A stretch of DNA of 64,000 bases from JALYXV01 sp963791545 (GCA_963791545.1 CAWBSR010000004.1:1-64000); one strand, 5' to 3'; positions 7,991-17,489 are shown, numbered from the stretch's first letter. The notes: a model not told the origin generated them from the sequence alone. Made by a program: numbers and translations.

Positions 7991-8707
7991 TCAACTGTGG
8001 GTGAAGTTGAGGACGAACTCAAGAGAACCGTGGTCCCCCGTGGTAGCCGGGCCGCCGCTGGGATTGGAGATGCTCCAATCGGCGAAGGTGATGGGAATGG
8101 ATCCCTGGACCTGGATGGTCGGGCCGTTGCGCTGGGCGGTGACCGGGAACGTCACTTGCCTGGTCACCCCGTGAAGCAGGAGATCGCCGGTTGCCTTGGC
8201 CGTCACCTGGACGCCGTTGGCGGGCAGGGTCGTCAGATCGACGGGCTGGGTCAGCTTGAAAGTGGCTGTGGGGAAGCGCGAGGTGTTCATGATGCGACCT
8301 TGGAACTGGCTGTCGCGCTGTGGTCGGTCGCTCGACACTTTGGTCATATCGACGCTGAAGTGGGCGGCGGACACGTTCGTCCCCGCGATGGTGATGCTCC
8401 CGGTCACCGCCGAGGTGCGCCCGGTCGCGGTATTGGACACGCCGAGCAGCGTTTCCTTGATGCGATAGCCGGCCGTGGAGCCGCTGATCACGTTCCAGAC
8501 GCCGTCGACTGCGACCGGGCCCGCCGAGGCGGCGCTCGAGGAGGTGGTCGCACCGGCCACGACCGGTGTTGTCGTCACGGTGGGCAGGGTGAGCGGAGGC
8601 GCGGAGGCGCCTTGGACCCGGTGGATGACCGCGATGCCGGCGACGACCACGACCGCGGCTGCCAGCACCCCCAGCCCCACCCACCGCAGCCATTTGGGAC
8701 CTACCAC
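7991..8707 (-). CDS. YceI-family lipid-binding domain protein, membrane-anchored
   Basis: 238 residues. An N-terminal membrane helix (about 8-27) is followed by a Thr/Ser/Ala linker and a YceI beta-barrel from about residue 70. Family marks include VDMTKVSSD, RDSQFQGRIMNTSRFPTATF and LLLHGVTRQVTFPV. YceI proteins bind long-chain isoprenoids or other lipids in the periplasm; here the domain would face outside the membrane. The predicted start is GTG at 8707; no strong ribosome-binding site is seen, so the start could be slightly downstream. Confidence 0.88.
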   Translation of the reverse strand: MVGPKWLRWVGLGVLAAAVVVVAGIAVIHRVQGASAPPLTLPTVTTTPVVAGATTSSSAASAGPVAVDGVWNVISGSTAGYRIKETLLGVSNTATGRTSAVTGSITIAGTNVSAAHFSVDMTKVSSDRPQRDSQFQGRIMNTSRFPTATFKLTQPVDLTTLPANGVQVTAKATGDLLLHGVTRQVTFPVTAQRNGPTIQVQGSIPITFADWSISNPSGGPATTGDHGSLEFVLNFTHS

Positions 8708-8788
8708 CTGGCGACTCCCGTTCCCTCGGTTGATCGGCTTCGGCTCTGATTCCCTCGCAGGGTGCCCGGTACCCCTGAAATTGCCGGC

Positions 8789-9472
8789 TCAGCGTTGCGA
8801 TTCCACCGCGGCGGCGACAAAGAGGGCCCGCAGTTGGTACCCGGCGTCGGTGAGATGGACGCCGTCGCCAGCCCGCATGGCGGGGTGGGCCGTGATGACC
8901 GGCCGCCAGTCGATGACCTCGAGGTTGGACCACCGGGCTTGGGCTGTGATCAGCGTCTGATCGAGCTGACCCCAGCCGGCTCGGGCCACCGTGACCCAGA
9001 TCACGGGACGGCGCGCGGCGATGATCATGACCTGATCGATGTGGGCCGCGAACTCCGTAGGGTCGGGCAGGTCGTTGGTTCCCAGCGCCACCACCAGCGT
9101 GCCCCCGATTCGGGAGCCCTCGGTCTCCAGGCTGTTGATCCCCTCGGCGGTTGTACGGCCGACCTGGGCGTCCACGGTCACCGGGCGACCCATCGGGTCC
9201 AGCAGGGCGGGCAGCAAGGCGGCCATCCCCACTGTGAGCGAGTCGCCCTCGACGAACACGCGCCGATCAACAAGGGGAGAGTCGGGACCGGCCGCCGCGA
9301 CCGGCGACGCCGCGGCGGCCGGGGTACCGGCGGCGATGCTGGTCGTCACGGCTGCCGACGCGGAACAGGCGGCCAGGAGGGTTGCGATGAGGGCGACACC
9401 CGCAGCCATGCCCACTCGACGGGCGGTCCGAGCGGCCGCCATCGGGGGCCCCGACGCGGGTTCATGCAACAT
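8789..9472 (-). CDS. SGNH/GDSL-family hydrolase, lipoprotein
   Basis: 227 residues with a lipobox (LLAAC, Cys near 36). The mature domain shows the SGNH blocks: EGDSLTVG (nucleophile Ser), ALGTNDL (block III Asn) and DGVHLTDAG (catalytic Asp and His). Members are esterases or O-acetyl transferase/esterase domains acting on lipids or on acetylated cell-wall polymers. Compact domain size fits the stand-alone domains found beside OatA-like acyltransferases, but none is encoded here. It lies 96 bases downstream of the PQQ-propeller gene on the same strand. Confidence 0.87.
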   Translation of the reverse strand: MLHEPASGPPMAAARTARRVGMAAGVALIATLLAACSASAAVTTSIAAGTPAAAASPVAAAGPDSPLVDRRVFVEGDSLTVGMAALLPALLDPMGRPVTVDAQVGRTTAEGINSLETEGSRIGGTLVVALGTNDLPDPTEFAAHIDQVMIIAARRPVIWVTVARAGWGQLDQTLITAQARWSNLEVIDWRPVITAHPAMRAGDGVHLTDAGYQLRALFVAAAVESQR

Positions 9473-9568
9473 GTCTCACCCGATCCATCTTGGAGCGGCC
9501 CGGGCACTACCTGGACGCCCAGACTGTGAGACGAAGCTGTACCCGGGACCCGCTGCCCCAAACGGGCT

Positions 9569-11002
9569 CTAGTCGCCGAAGGCCAGCACCTTGCGATCGG
9601 CAGCCACAATTACCCGCCCGGAGCCCGCCGCCGGGGACGTGAACCGGGACGGCACGCTGCCGACGGGCTGGGAAAAGATCTGGTGGCCGGTGGCGACATC
9701 GGCCGCGATCAGCTCCCCGGAGCCAGTCGCAACCGTCCACACCGCCCCCGCCGTCACGATGGCCGGCCCCGGCGTGGCGGCGCCCCACCGCCACGCCACC
9801 GTCACCCGGTCGCCGGCCACCGAAACGGCGGCGATGCCGTCAGGGCAGGGAACGAACAGGGTCGTCCCGGTATGGCTGACGGCGCCAAACGCCTGCCCCC
9901 TGCAGACCGGGGCTTGGGACAACTGGCCCCCGAGGCCGCCCAGATGGCCGGCGTCGAGCAGGTACCCCAGCCCGCTCTTGCCCGCCTGGAACACCCGGTT
10001 GGCCGTGACCAGGACCGGGTTGGTAGAGCCCAGGTCGGAATCGCTGGCGTTGAGGGCGGCCCAGTTGGAGGGCGCGAAGGAATCCAGCAGCTTCAGTCCG
10101 GGACTGAGGTGCAGCACCGTGTTGCCGTAATCGTAGGGACCACTGCCCTCGCTGTTGCCGCTGGTGATGAAGATGGATCCGTCGCCGCCGAGGACCGGAC
10201 CCGGCGGTGCCCAGAACCCACCTTCGCGCCCGGTCGGCAGGGCGTACCACGCCGGGGTCCCGAAGCCAGGCGCGGTGGCGGGCACCGCCGCGAGCCGGCC
10301 GTGGTATTCGCCGCAGTCGCCGAAGCGGCCGCCGAAGGGGACCAGCACGTTGCCGCCTGCCAGGCTCAGGGCGCCCCGCTGGTTGTGGGTGAGGGGGTCA
10401 GCGCCGGGGCCGTCCACTCCCACGGATGCCACCAGCGTCCCCGACGCCAGGTCGAGCGAATACAGCACGTGTCGGATCGGTTGCACCAGGCCCACCACGT
10501 AGACGCGACCGGCGGCGGCGGCGACCACTGGCGTTGAGGTGACACCGACGGGGTCCACGTCGCCGCAGGGGAGCGAGCCGGCCGGCACCGGCGTCCCGAG
10601 GTGCCGGCGCCATACCAGAGCCCCGGTCGTGACGTTCAGGGCGTAGACCGTGTCGTTCTCGGTGGCCGCGATCACCTTGTCCCTCACCACCAGCGGCTGG
10701 GCGTACACGTCGCCGTCGAGGGCCGGCGAGACCCACTGGCGGTGGGCGGCGCCGGCGGTGGCGGGGCCGCCTGAGGCAACGCCGCTGCGCCCGGCGTCGT
10801 GGAAGTAGGTCGCCCAATCGGCCGTCCCCGCCGATCCCGGCGCCGACCCCGTGGTGGCCGTGGCCGCCGCCGAGGGGCTCGTCGTGGTGGCCCCGGTGGC
10901 CCTGGGTGCGACCGGCGGGGGCCCGGCCACCGACGAGCAGGCGGCGGCGAGAACGGCAAGCCCGGCCACCACCAACGACCGCGGGCCCCGAGAAGACCTC
11001 AC
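9569..11002 (-). CDS. PQQ-like beta-propeller lipoprotein
   Basis: 477 residues from a GTG at 11002 that overlaps the stop of the M50-like gene. A lipobox (LAAACSS) is followed by a Thr/Ala-rich linker and then repeated blades with PQQ/WD-type strands such as VYALNVTTGALVWRRHLGT and LIAADVATGHQIFSQPVG. The blades lack obvious PQQ-binding residues, so a structural or ligand-binding role outside the membrane is as likely as a dehydrogenase. The frame runs open for about 100 codons further upstream, but those codons are antisense-like Arg/Pro-rich shadow of the neighbour. Confidence 0.85.
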   Translation of the reverse strand: MRSSRGPRSLVVAGLAVLAAACSSVAGPPPVAPRATGATTTSPSAAATATTGSAPGSAGTADWATYFHDAGRSGVASGGPATAGAAHRQWVSPALDGDVYAQPLVVRDKVIAATENDTVYALNVTTGALVWRRHLGTPVPAGSLPCGDVDPVGVTSTPVVAAAAGRVYVVGLVQPIRHVLYSLDLASGTLVASVGVDGPGADPLTHNQRGALSLAGGNVLVPFGGRFGDCGEYHGRLAAVPATAPGFGTPAWYALPTGREGGFWAPPGPVLGGDGSIFITSGNSEGSGPYDYGNTVLHLSPGLKLLDSFAPSNWAALNASDSDLGSTNPVLVTANRVFQAGKSGLGYLLDAGHLGGLGGQLSQAPVCRGQAFGAVSHTGTTLFVPCPDGIAAVSVAGDRVTVAWRWGAATPGPAIVTAGAVWTVATGSGELIAADVATGHQIFSQPVGSVPSRFTSPAAGSGRVIVAADRKVLAFGD

Positions 11003-11736
11003 CGGATCGTCGTGGAGAGGGCCCGGGCGGCGGCGACAGCGGCGGCGAGGCCCACGATCACGAAACCAGCTTTGCAGAGCCCGCCCGGCAGGTGGAGCAG
11101 CCGCCCGACGTCGGCGGCATCGCTCTTGGCCGGCGCCCGGGGCAACTCCCACGCCGCCCGGACACCGCCGAGGACCAGGTACCACACCGCGACGGCCCCC
11201 ACCAGGGCGTCGACACCGGCGGTCCCCCGGATGCTCAGCCACCCGAGGCCGCCCAGCCAGGCCGCCACCACCACCACGCCGTACAGGTTGCGGATCCACA
11301 AGACCACGTTGATGACGCCGAGCACCAGCAGGACGCTCAGCCAGATGCGGGGTTCCCGCCGGGCCACCAACCAGGCGCCGGCCAGCCCCAGGGCGCCCGG
11401 AGCGGGATAGCCGGCGGCGGCGGTGAGGACGTTTCGCACCCGGCCGCCCGGACCGTAGTGGAAGGTGACCCCCGACGAGTCGCGGCGGAGGTGGATCGCC
11501 GTCACCTTGCGACCGACCAGCAGGGCGACGATGGCGTGGCCGCTCTCATGGACCGCGGTCACCCCCAGTCGGGCCCAGTGCCACGACGGTCGGGGCACGA
11601 CGACGACTAGGGCCAGCGCCAGGGCCGCTGCGGCCAGGACCGGCCGGCTCAGATCGTGGCCGGCCAGCCGGTAGCCCGCCCGTGCCCCCGCGAACCCACG
11701 GCCGAAGGCCGTCGGCATCGGCGCCAGGGTCAGCAT
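10999..11736 (-). CDS. M50-like membrane metalloprotease (site-2-type, B-type)
   Basis: 245 residues from the ATG at 11736. Several membrane helices are present, with HESGHAIVA supplying a zinc-binding HExxH in the first half. The layout resembles the M50B-like peptidases of Actinobacteria and Firmicutes, which have short loops and no PDZ domain. I chose the ATG at 11736 because TAGCCT lies exactly 7 bases upstream; an in-frame start at 11760 would add 8 residues. The following PQQ-propeller gene is translationally coupled, so the propeller lipoprotein may be a partner (inference). Confidence 0.82.
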   Translation of the reverse strand: MLTLAPMPTAFGRGFAGARAGYRLAGHDLSRPVLAAAALALALVVVVPRPSWHWARLGVTAVHESGHAIVALLVGRKVTAIHLRRDSSGVTFHYGPGGRVRNVLTAAAGYPAPGALGLAGAWLVARREPRIWLSVLLVLGVINVVLWIRNLYGVVVVAAWLGGLGWLSIRGTAGVDALVGAVAVWYLVLGGVRAAWELPRAPAKSDAADVGRLLHLPGGLCKAGFVIVGLAAAVAAARALSTTIR

Positions 11737-11743
11737 CGCCCCC

Positions 11744-11749
11744 AGGCTA
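11744..11749 (-). promoter_or_regulatory. Candidate -10 box (TAGCCT), leaderless type
   Basis: TANNNT element 7 bases before the ATG of the M50-like gene, with no Shine-Dalgarno sequence. Confidence 0.45.
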
Positions 11750-11826
11750 GACAGCCCCACCTGATCGACGGCCGCGCCCGGCCGGGTGGGCCGAGCCTGC
11801 CATGGAGGGTTGTCGTACCGCCTCCG

Positions 11827-12906
11827 TCAGGCCCCCCCGACCCGTCCCCGCCCAGCCGATTTGGCCTGATAGAGGCAGTGGTCAGCCAGGCCCAGTAGCT
11901 CATCGGGATCCGGGCTTGTTTGGGCGGCCACGCCGATGCTCACCGTTAGCGAAATCGCGGCGGCGTCGGCGAGGAAAATGGGTTGATCGGCCACCGCAGC
12001 CCGAAGACGCTCGGCCACCACTACCGCGTCGGGATAATCGGTTCGCGGGAGCAGGACGACGAATTCGTCGCCGCCCCAACGCCCGACGATGTCGGCGGTT
12101 CGCACCGCTCCTTGGATGCGCTGGGCGACGGCCCGAAGGACGTGATCGCCGTTTTGATGTCCGTGGCGATCATTGACGCTCTTAAAGTGGTCGACATCGA
12201 TCACCAAGGCGGCGACGACCCCCCAATCCCGGCGGGCCGCCTGGCACAGCCCCTCCAGGTCCTCGTCGAGTTGACGTCGGTTGAAGATCCCGGTGACGGG
12301 GTCGGTGCGGCTGAGCCGGGCCAGCTCGAGATTTCGTTCCCGAAGCTGATCCTGCAGCCGCTTTATCTTGAGCGCCGACTCCACGCGGGCCCAGAGCTCG
12401 GAGGTCTCGAAGGGCTTCCGCAGATAGTCCGTGGCCCCGAGCCGGAGCCCGGTGGCGACATCGGTGGCGAGCGATCGTCCGGTCACCAGCACCACTGGCA
12501 TGTAGCGCTCACCGAGGCGGTCATTGATCGCCCGGAGCAGCCCCAGGCCGTCCATTCCCGGTCCTGGGAGACCCACGTCGACCAAGGCGCAATCGAGGTC
12601 ATTGGGATCGCACATGGCGAGAGCAGAGGCGGCATCGGCCGCTTGCAGGACCCGGCAGCCCTTCTTCTTCAATATGAGGGAGATCAGGTAGCGGATGGCG
12701 GGATCGTCGTCGACGACGAGGACGAGCGGAGAGGAAACGGCGTCCTTCTCGGTCAGGGCCCTCCGTTCCTTCGTTTGAAGCACAGGTACTGCCTCCCGGG
12801 CACCATCAGAGCCTGACGTCGTTCCCGCTTCATCGGCCGGAGGCCCCAAGGACTGGAGCCGGTCCGGCAGCGCTGCCCCGGAATGACCCTTTTCGTCAGC
12901 TACCAA
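11827..12906 (-). CDS. Response regulator with GGDEF diguanylate cyclase output
   Basis: 359 residues. After a low-complexity N-terminus of about 55 residues comes a receiver domain with VVDDDPAIR, phospho-acceptor Asp in ALVDVGLPGPG and Lys in RKPFETSEL, then a coiled linker and a GGDEF domain. The active site is intact (RWGGDEFVVLL), and RTAD five residues before it is a complete allosteric I-site, so product inhibition is expected. It makes cyclic di-GMP from two GTP. It resembles PleD/WspR-type regulators with a single receiver. No kinase is adjacent. The start is uncertain: the open frame begins at a TTG and the receiver starts only near residue 60. Confidence 0.9.
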   Translation of the reverse strand: MVADEKGHSGAALPDRLQSLGPPADEAGTTSGSDGAREAVPVLQTKERRALTEKDAVSSPLVLVVDDDPAIRYLISLILKKKGCRVLQAADAASALAMCDPNDLDCALVDVGLPGPGMDGLGLLRAINDRLGERYMPVVLVTGRSLATDVATGLRLGATDYLRKPFETSELWARVESALKIKRLQDQLRERNLELARLSRTDPVTGIFNRRQLDEDLEGLCQAARRDWGVVAALVIDVDHFKSVNDRHGHQNGDHVLRAVAQRIQGAVRTADIVGRWGGDEFVVLLPRTDYPDAVVVAERLRAAVADQPIFLADAAAISLTVSIGVAAQTSPDPDELLGLADHCLYQAKSAGRGRVGGA

Positions 12907-12974
12907 GGCGGCATGACCGGTTCAAACTGGCAATTGCGTGGCTATCGCCGTGATCTCCCGCATACCCCGTCCTT

Positions 12975-13643
12975 TCAGGCCGTCGGGGACCCCGCCGGCC
13001 CCGCTGGCCCCGGCAGCTGGAAACGCTGACGGATGGCGGCCTGGACCTCGGCCACCGGTCGGGTGGCGTCAACGGTTGCCACGTACTCCTTGCGCTGGAA
13101 GATCTCGATCAACGGCCGGGTCTGCTGGTGATAGTCCGCCAACCGCTGGGCCAGCGCCTCGGGATTGTCGTCGGACCGAATCACCAGGCTGCCCCCGCAC
13201 ACGTCGCAGACGCCTTCGGTCTGGGGCCGGTGGGCCATCAGGTTGTAGTCCAACCCGCACTGGGAGCACAGCCGGCGGGCCAGCACCCGCCGCTGCACCT
13301 CGTCGTCGGGGAGGTGGAGGTTGATGACCCCGTCGATGTCGTAGCTCTCCAGGAAGAACTCGGCCTGGCGCGGATTGCGGGGGAACCCGTCCACGATGAA
13401 GCCGAAGTTCCAGTCGTGGGACGCCAGCCGGTCCTGTACCACGGACTCGACGAGGTCGTCGTCAACCAGGTGGCCGCCCGCCATGATCCGCTTGACCTGG
13501 GCCCCGAGCTTGGTGTGGTGCTGGACATTCCACCGGAAGATGTCGCCGACACTGATGTGCTCGAGGTCGAGATCCGAAGCCAGCAGCTTGGCCTGGGTGC
13601 CCTTGCCGCTGCCCTGGATCCCCATGATGATGAACTTTCGCAT
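12975..13643 (-). CDS. adk: Adenylate kinase family, zinc-type lid
   Basis: 222 residues. The P-loop is GIQGSGKGTQ (Gln where most adenylate kinases have Pro); AMP-binding and core motifs include DGFPRNPRQAEF and DYHQQTRPL. The lid carries four cysteines in two CxxC pairs (CSQC and CDVC), the zinc-binding form. Enzymes of this family interconvert ATP+AMP and 2 ADP. It is a stand-alone gene, not in a ribosomal-protein operon, so it may be a second adenylate or nucleoside-monophosphate kinase beside a canonical adk elsewhere (inference). Confidence 0.85.
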   Translation of the reverse strand: MRKFIIMGIQGSGKGTQAKLLASDLDLEHISVGDIFRWNVQHHTKLGAQVKRIMAGGHLVDDDLVESVVQDRLASHDWNFGFIVDGFPRNPRQAEFFLESYDIDGVINLHLPDDEVQRRVLARRLCSQCGLDYNLMAHRPQTEGVCDVCGGSLVIRSDDNPEALAQRLADYHQQTRPLIEIFQRKEYVATVDATRPVAEVQAAIRQRFQLPGPAGPAGSPTA

Positions 13644-13652
13644 GGCTCCCCC

Positions 13653-13658
13653 AGGGTA
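13653..13658 (-). promoter_or_regulatory. Candidate -10 box (TACCCT) of the adenylate kinase gene
   Basis: TANNNT 9 bases before the ATG. A GGGGGAG stretch in between could also serve as a ribosome-binding site, so a very short leader is possible. Confidence 0.35.
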
Positions 13659-13755
13659 GGTGCGGCGCAGCGTTCACCGCCCCGAAACGCTGCCGACACG
13701 CGCCTCTCCTACCGTGCGCACCGATCTCATCAGGGGTTTCTCAAGAGGAGCGAGC

Positions 13756-15932
13756 ATGACTGGTAGCAAGGCCCGGATAAAGGCCATCGACGTTGTCAAC
13801 GCCGCCAACCGGCCGGCCGGTTTTTCCCCCCGCCGGAAGCGCCCGGGGAGATCTTCGGGGCCAACGTGTTCACCAAGACCGTGATGCAGCAACGGCTGCC
13901 CAAGACAATCTTCAAGTCGGTGATGGCGACCATCGAGCACTCCAAGCCCCTCGACCCGGGCGTGGCCGACATCGTGGCCGCGGCCATGAAGGACTGGGCC
14001 ATGGAGAAGGGCGCCACCCACTATGCCCACGTCTTTTATCCCCTGACCGGCCTCACCGCCGAGAAGCACGACAGCTTCCTCGAGCCGGGCGGCGACGGCT
14101 CCTCGATCGCCGAGTTCCAGGGCAAGACCCTGACCCAGGGCGAGCCCGACGCCTCCAGTTTCCCGAGCGGGGGCCTGCGGACCACCTTCGAGGCGCGGGG
14201 CTATACCGGCTGGGACGTCACCAGCCCCGCCTACATCCTGGAGAACCCCAACGGCAACACCCTGTGCATCCCGACGGTGTTCTTGTCGATGACCGGTGAG
14301 GCGCTCGACCACAAAACGCCGCTGCTGCGCTCCCAGCAGGCCATGGCGGCCCAGGCGGCGCGGGTCCTCAAGTTGTTCGGCCACGCCCGGCCCGACGCCG
14401 TGGTGTCGTTCGCGGGCGCGGAACAGGAGTACTTCCTCATTGACCGCGCCTTTTTCCTCGCCCGTCCCGACCTCCTGAACTCGGGCCGCACCCTTTTCGG
14501 CGCCAAGGCGCCCAAGGGCCAGGAGTTCGACGACCACTACTTCGGCGCCATCCCCGAACGGGTGCTGGCGTTCATGTTCGACGCGGAGCGGGAGCTGTTC
14601 AAGCTGGGCATCCCCGCCAAGACCCGCCACAACGAGGTGGCCCCGGGCCAGTTCGAGCTGGCGCCCATGTTCGAGCGGTCCAACGTGGCCGCCGACCACC
14701 AGCAGTTGTTGATGGTGATCATGAAGCGGGTGGCCCAGAAACACGGCATGGAGTGCCTCTTCCACGAGAAGCCGTTCGAGGGCATCAACGGCTCGGGCAA
14801 GCACGTCAACTTCTCGGTCGGCAACGCCACCGAGGGCAACCTGCTGCTCCCCGGCGACACGCCCCACGACAATGCCCAGTTCCTCGTCTTCTGCGGCGCC
14901 GTGATCCGCGCCGTCCACAAGTTCGGCGGCCTGCTCCGGGCGTCGGTCGCCTCGGCCACCAACGACCATCGCCTCGGGGCCAACGAAGCGCCGCCGGCGA
15001 TAATTTCCATTTTCCTCGGTGAACAGCTCACCGATATCTTCGACCAGATCGCCAAGGGTGGCGCCAAGTCGTCGAAGCACAAGGGCATTCTCGAAATCGG
15101 CGTCGACACGCTCCCCAAGCTCCCTACCGACCCCGGCGACCGCAACCGGACCAGCCCCTTCGCCTTCACCGGCAACCGCTTCGAGTTCCGCGCCCCGGGG
15201 TCGCTGCAATCCATCGCAGGGCCCATGGTGACGATCAACACGATCCTGGCCGAGGCCCTCGACTACATCGCCACCGAGATCGAAGAGAGCCTGAAGGAGG
15301 GCGACGAGTTCAACGAGGCCATCCAGAAGGTCCTCGAAGAGATCATCACCGTCCACGGGAAGGTCGTCTACAACGGCGACGGCTACACCGACGAGTGGCA
15401 GACCGAGGCCGCGGCCCGGGGCTTGCCCAACCTGCGCACGACCCTCGACGCCCTGCCCGAGCTCATCGCCGACGAGTCCATCGCCCTCTTCAGCAATTAC
15501 GGCGTGTTCAGCCCCCGCGAGATGCACAGCCGCTATGACGTGGCGTTGGAGCAGTACGTCCTGAGCGTCGGTGTCGAGGCCCGCTTGACCCTGGAAATCG
15601 GCAACACCGTGATCCTCCCGGCCGCCCTGCGGTACCAGACGGAACTGGCCACCAACATCGCAAGCCTGAAGACGGTCGGTCTCCAGGTCGACACGTCGAC
15701 CCTCGACGAGGTGTCGGCCTCCCTCAAGGGCCTGCGAGCCGGCATCGTCGCCCTGCGCGACCAACTCGCGAAGGACCAACACGACACGCCCGAGGCCGAG
15801 GCCCGCCACGCCGGCGAGGGCCTGCTGCCCGCCATGGCCTCGGTACGGGCCGCCGCCGACGAACTGGAAGCCCTGATCGCCGACGACCTGTGGCCCCTCC
15901 CGACCTACCAGGAGATGCTCTTCATCCTCTGA
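13756..15932 (+). CDS. glnN: Type III glutamine synthetase (GlnN), frame broken near the N-terminus
   Basis: ATP-dependent ligation of ammonia to glutamate. The main frame (from about 13800 to 15932) contains GSIII marks: NEVAPGQFELAPMFE, HEKPFEGINGSGKHVNFS, and NRTSPFAFTGNRFEFRAPGS. The expected N-terminus, MTGSKARIKAIDVVN, starts at ATG 13756 behind AAGAGGAG but in another frame. Adding one base to the T5C6 run at 13821-13831 joins both into a 725-residue protein, the usual GSIII length, reading GFFPPPEAPGEIFGANVF across the join. As sequenced, only a GTG at 13866 could start the main frame. Sequencing error is the simplest reading. Confidence 0.92.
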
Positions 15933-16001
15933 CCAGCAGATGATGGGGAAAAGGCCCCCCGCCGCGCCCGCCACCGCGTCGCGTGGTCCACGCTGGGCGG
16001 T

Positions 16002-16508
16002 ATGGGCCAATACCTCCACGGTGAGCGCGTCGTCGTCCGTACATTCACCTCCGAGGACCTCCCGGCCGTTGCCGGCATCCTTCGGGGGCCGGCGGTCGTC
16101 CGGTGGTGGGGTGAGTACGACGCCGACCGCTTCGCCGAGGACCTGGGCGACGACGACATCCACCCCTTCGTCGTGCAGCACCTCGGGGCGATCGTCGGCT
16201 ATATCCAGTACTGGGAGGAAAGCGACCCCCAGTACCGGCACGCCTCGATGGACATCGCGCTGGGCGACGCCGATCAGGGCCTCGGCCTCGGGAGCGACGC
16301 CGTGCGAACCCTGTGCCGCTACCTGTTGCTCCAGGTGGGCCACCACCGGCTGACGATCGACCCGGCGGCCGGCAACGAACGGGCCATCCGCTGCTACCAG
16401 CGGGTGGGCTTTCGTCGCGTGGGACTGATGCGCCAATACGAGCGCGGTCCCGACGGCACCTGGCACGACGGGCTGTTGATGGACCTGCTGGCGGCCGAGC
16501 TCACGTGA
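16002..16508 (+). CDS. GNAT acetyltransferase (aminoglycoside 6'-N-acetyltransferase/RimJ-like)
   Basis: 168 residues of one GNAT domain. The acetyl-CoA loop is DADQGLGLGSDAVRTL and the C-terminal half (NERAIRCYQRVGFRRVG) resembles the AAC(6')-Ib and RimJ/RimL group. Such enzymes acetylate aminoglycosides, protein N-termini or siderophore precursors; the substrate here is undetermined, and resistance should not be assumed. It starts 69 bases after glnN on the same strand with no clear ribosome-binding site. Confidence 0.82.
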   Translation: MGQYLHGERVVVRTFTSEDLPAVAGILRGPAVVRWWGEYDADRFAEDLGDDDIHPFVVQHLGAIVGYIQYWEESDPQYRHASMDIALGDADQGLGLGSDAVRTLCRYLLLQVGHHRLTIDPAAGNERAIRCYQRVGFRRVGLMRQYERGPDGTWHDGLLMDLLAAELT

Positions 16509-16592
16509 CCGCCGAACAATGTCCGCGGACTTGTCGCGGTACTCGGCCCCTCATCCGTTTACCGGACAAAAGCCCTATCAGAGGAGTAATGG

Positions 16593-17066
16593 ATGCGCAG
16601 GTCGTCTCTCTTCGCAGTGTCGGTGGCCATAGCGGTAATGGTGGCGGTCGGATCGGCAGGCGCTCAGACGTCGGGCGACCCCATCCGGCCCGGCCAGATC
16701 TTCAACGGGTTCGTCAACGGGAGCCTCAAGGACGCCACCATCAAGATGGCCTGCGGCGCCACGCCGCGGCCGGGCGCGCTCGGCCATCCGGCGGCGGGTC
16801 AGACCCTGGAGGTGGCCCGAGGCCTCGACCTGCAGCCCAGCGGATTCACGGGCCGCACCAGCCGGATCAGCGTCGATATGAGGCTGCGCCGCCCCGTTCC
16901 CCACACCGTGCACCTGGCCGATTTCTCGACCTACGCGACGGTGGCCCTCCCGACCTCGATCACGATCCCGTGCGCCGGCAGTGGCGACGTGGTCTTCTCC
17001 CCCTTCCACGGTGGCCCGAGTGCCCGCTCGGTCGCCATCCACGTGCTGCTGGTCAACCAGCCGTAG
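16593..17066 (+). CDS. Secreted protein of unknown function
   Basis: 157 residues with a clean Sec signal peptide (MRRSSLFAVSVAIAVMVAVG, cleavage after AGA-Q likely). GAGGAG at 16581-16586 fixes the start. The mature part has two cysteines (in MACGAT and IPCAGS) that could form a disulfide, and predicted beta-strands throughout, suggesting a small beta-sandwich. It matches a type of short exported actinobacterial protein that I cannot name. The cupin gene is convergent with a 6-base gap. Confidence 0.7.
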   Translation: MRRSSLFAVSVAIAVMVAVGSAGAQTSGDPIRPGQIFNGFVNGSLKDATIKMACGATPRPGALGHPAAGQTLEVARGLDLQPSGFTGRTSRISVDMRLRRPVPHTVHLADFSTYATVALPTSITIPCAGSGDVVFSPFHGGPSARSVAIHVLLVNQP

Positions 17067-17072
17067 TGGGCC

Positions 17073-17489
17073 CTAGAGGTTGACGACCACAGCCTCCTGG
17101 GAGCTGCGGGCGATGACGACCACCGCCTCGGTGTCGGGGGACGGGTTCTCTTCACGGTGGGGCACCCAAGGAGGCACGAACACGTAGTCACCGGGAGAGG
17201 TGTCGATCGCCACTTCGGCCCCGTCCTCGAAGAAGACGAACCGGGGCCGCCCCGACAGCACGAAGATGGCGGTCTCGGTGGCCCCGTGGTGATGATCGGC
17301 GGAGCGGGTGGCCGGAGCCAGATGGGTTTCGCCCATCCACAGTTCCGCGGAACCCACCGTCTTGCCGGCGATGGCCTCGAGGCGCCGCATGCTTGCCGTC
17401 TGGGCGGTGTCGGCGGACAGCTGGTCGGGCCGGACGTGGTGCAAGCGAGCTGGCCGGGCGATGGGATCGATGGCGCCGATGACCGCCAT
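17073..17489 (-). CDS. Cupin domain protein
   Basis: 138 residues from the ATG at 17489. A single conserved double-stranded beta-helix contains SADHHHGATETAIFVLSGR (motif 1 with the metal-binding histidines and Glu) and SPGDYVFVPPWVPHREENP (motif 2). The protein is predicted to be cytosolic and metal-binding; small cupins like this are isomerases, dioxygenases or sensors. A longer frame from a TTG at 17534 is possible, but has no better start signal. Confidence 0.8.
   Translation of the reverse strand: MAVIGAIDPIARPARLHHVRPDQLSADTAQTASMRRLEAIAGKTVGSAELWMGETHLAPATRSADHHHGATETAIFVLSGRPRFVFFEDGAEVAIDTSPGDYVFVPPWVPHREENPSPDTEAVVVIARSSQEAVVVNL

Noticed and set aside
5606..8749. 1047-residue plus-strand frame over the FtsX permease and beyond
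   Set aside because: Out-of-frame shadow of the permease; no recognisable domain, extreme Arg/Gly/Pro content.
13756..13866. Programmed -1 frameshift in glnN
   Set aside because: The T5C6 run does not allow re-pairing of both tRNAs in the way known slippery heptamers do, and GSIII is not known to need recoding.
13674..16466. 930-residue minus-strand frame opposite glnN
   Set aside because: Antisense shadow produced by GC-rich third codon positions of glnN; Val/Gly/Leu/Glu composition and no domains.
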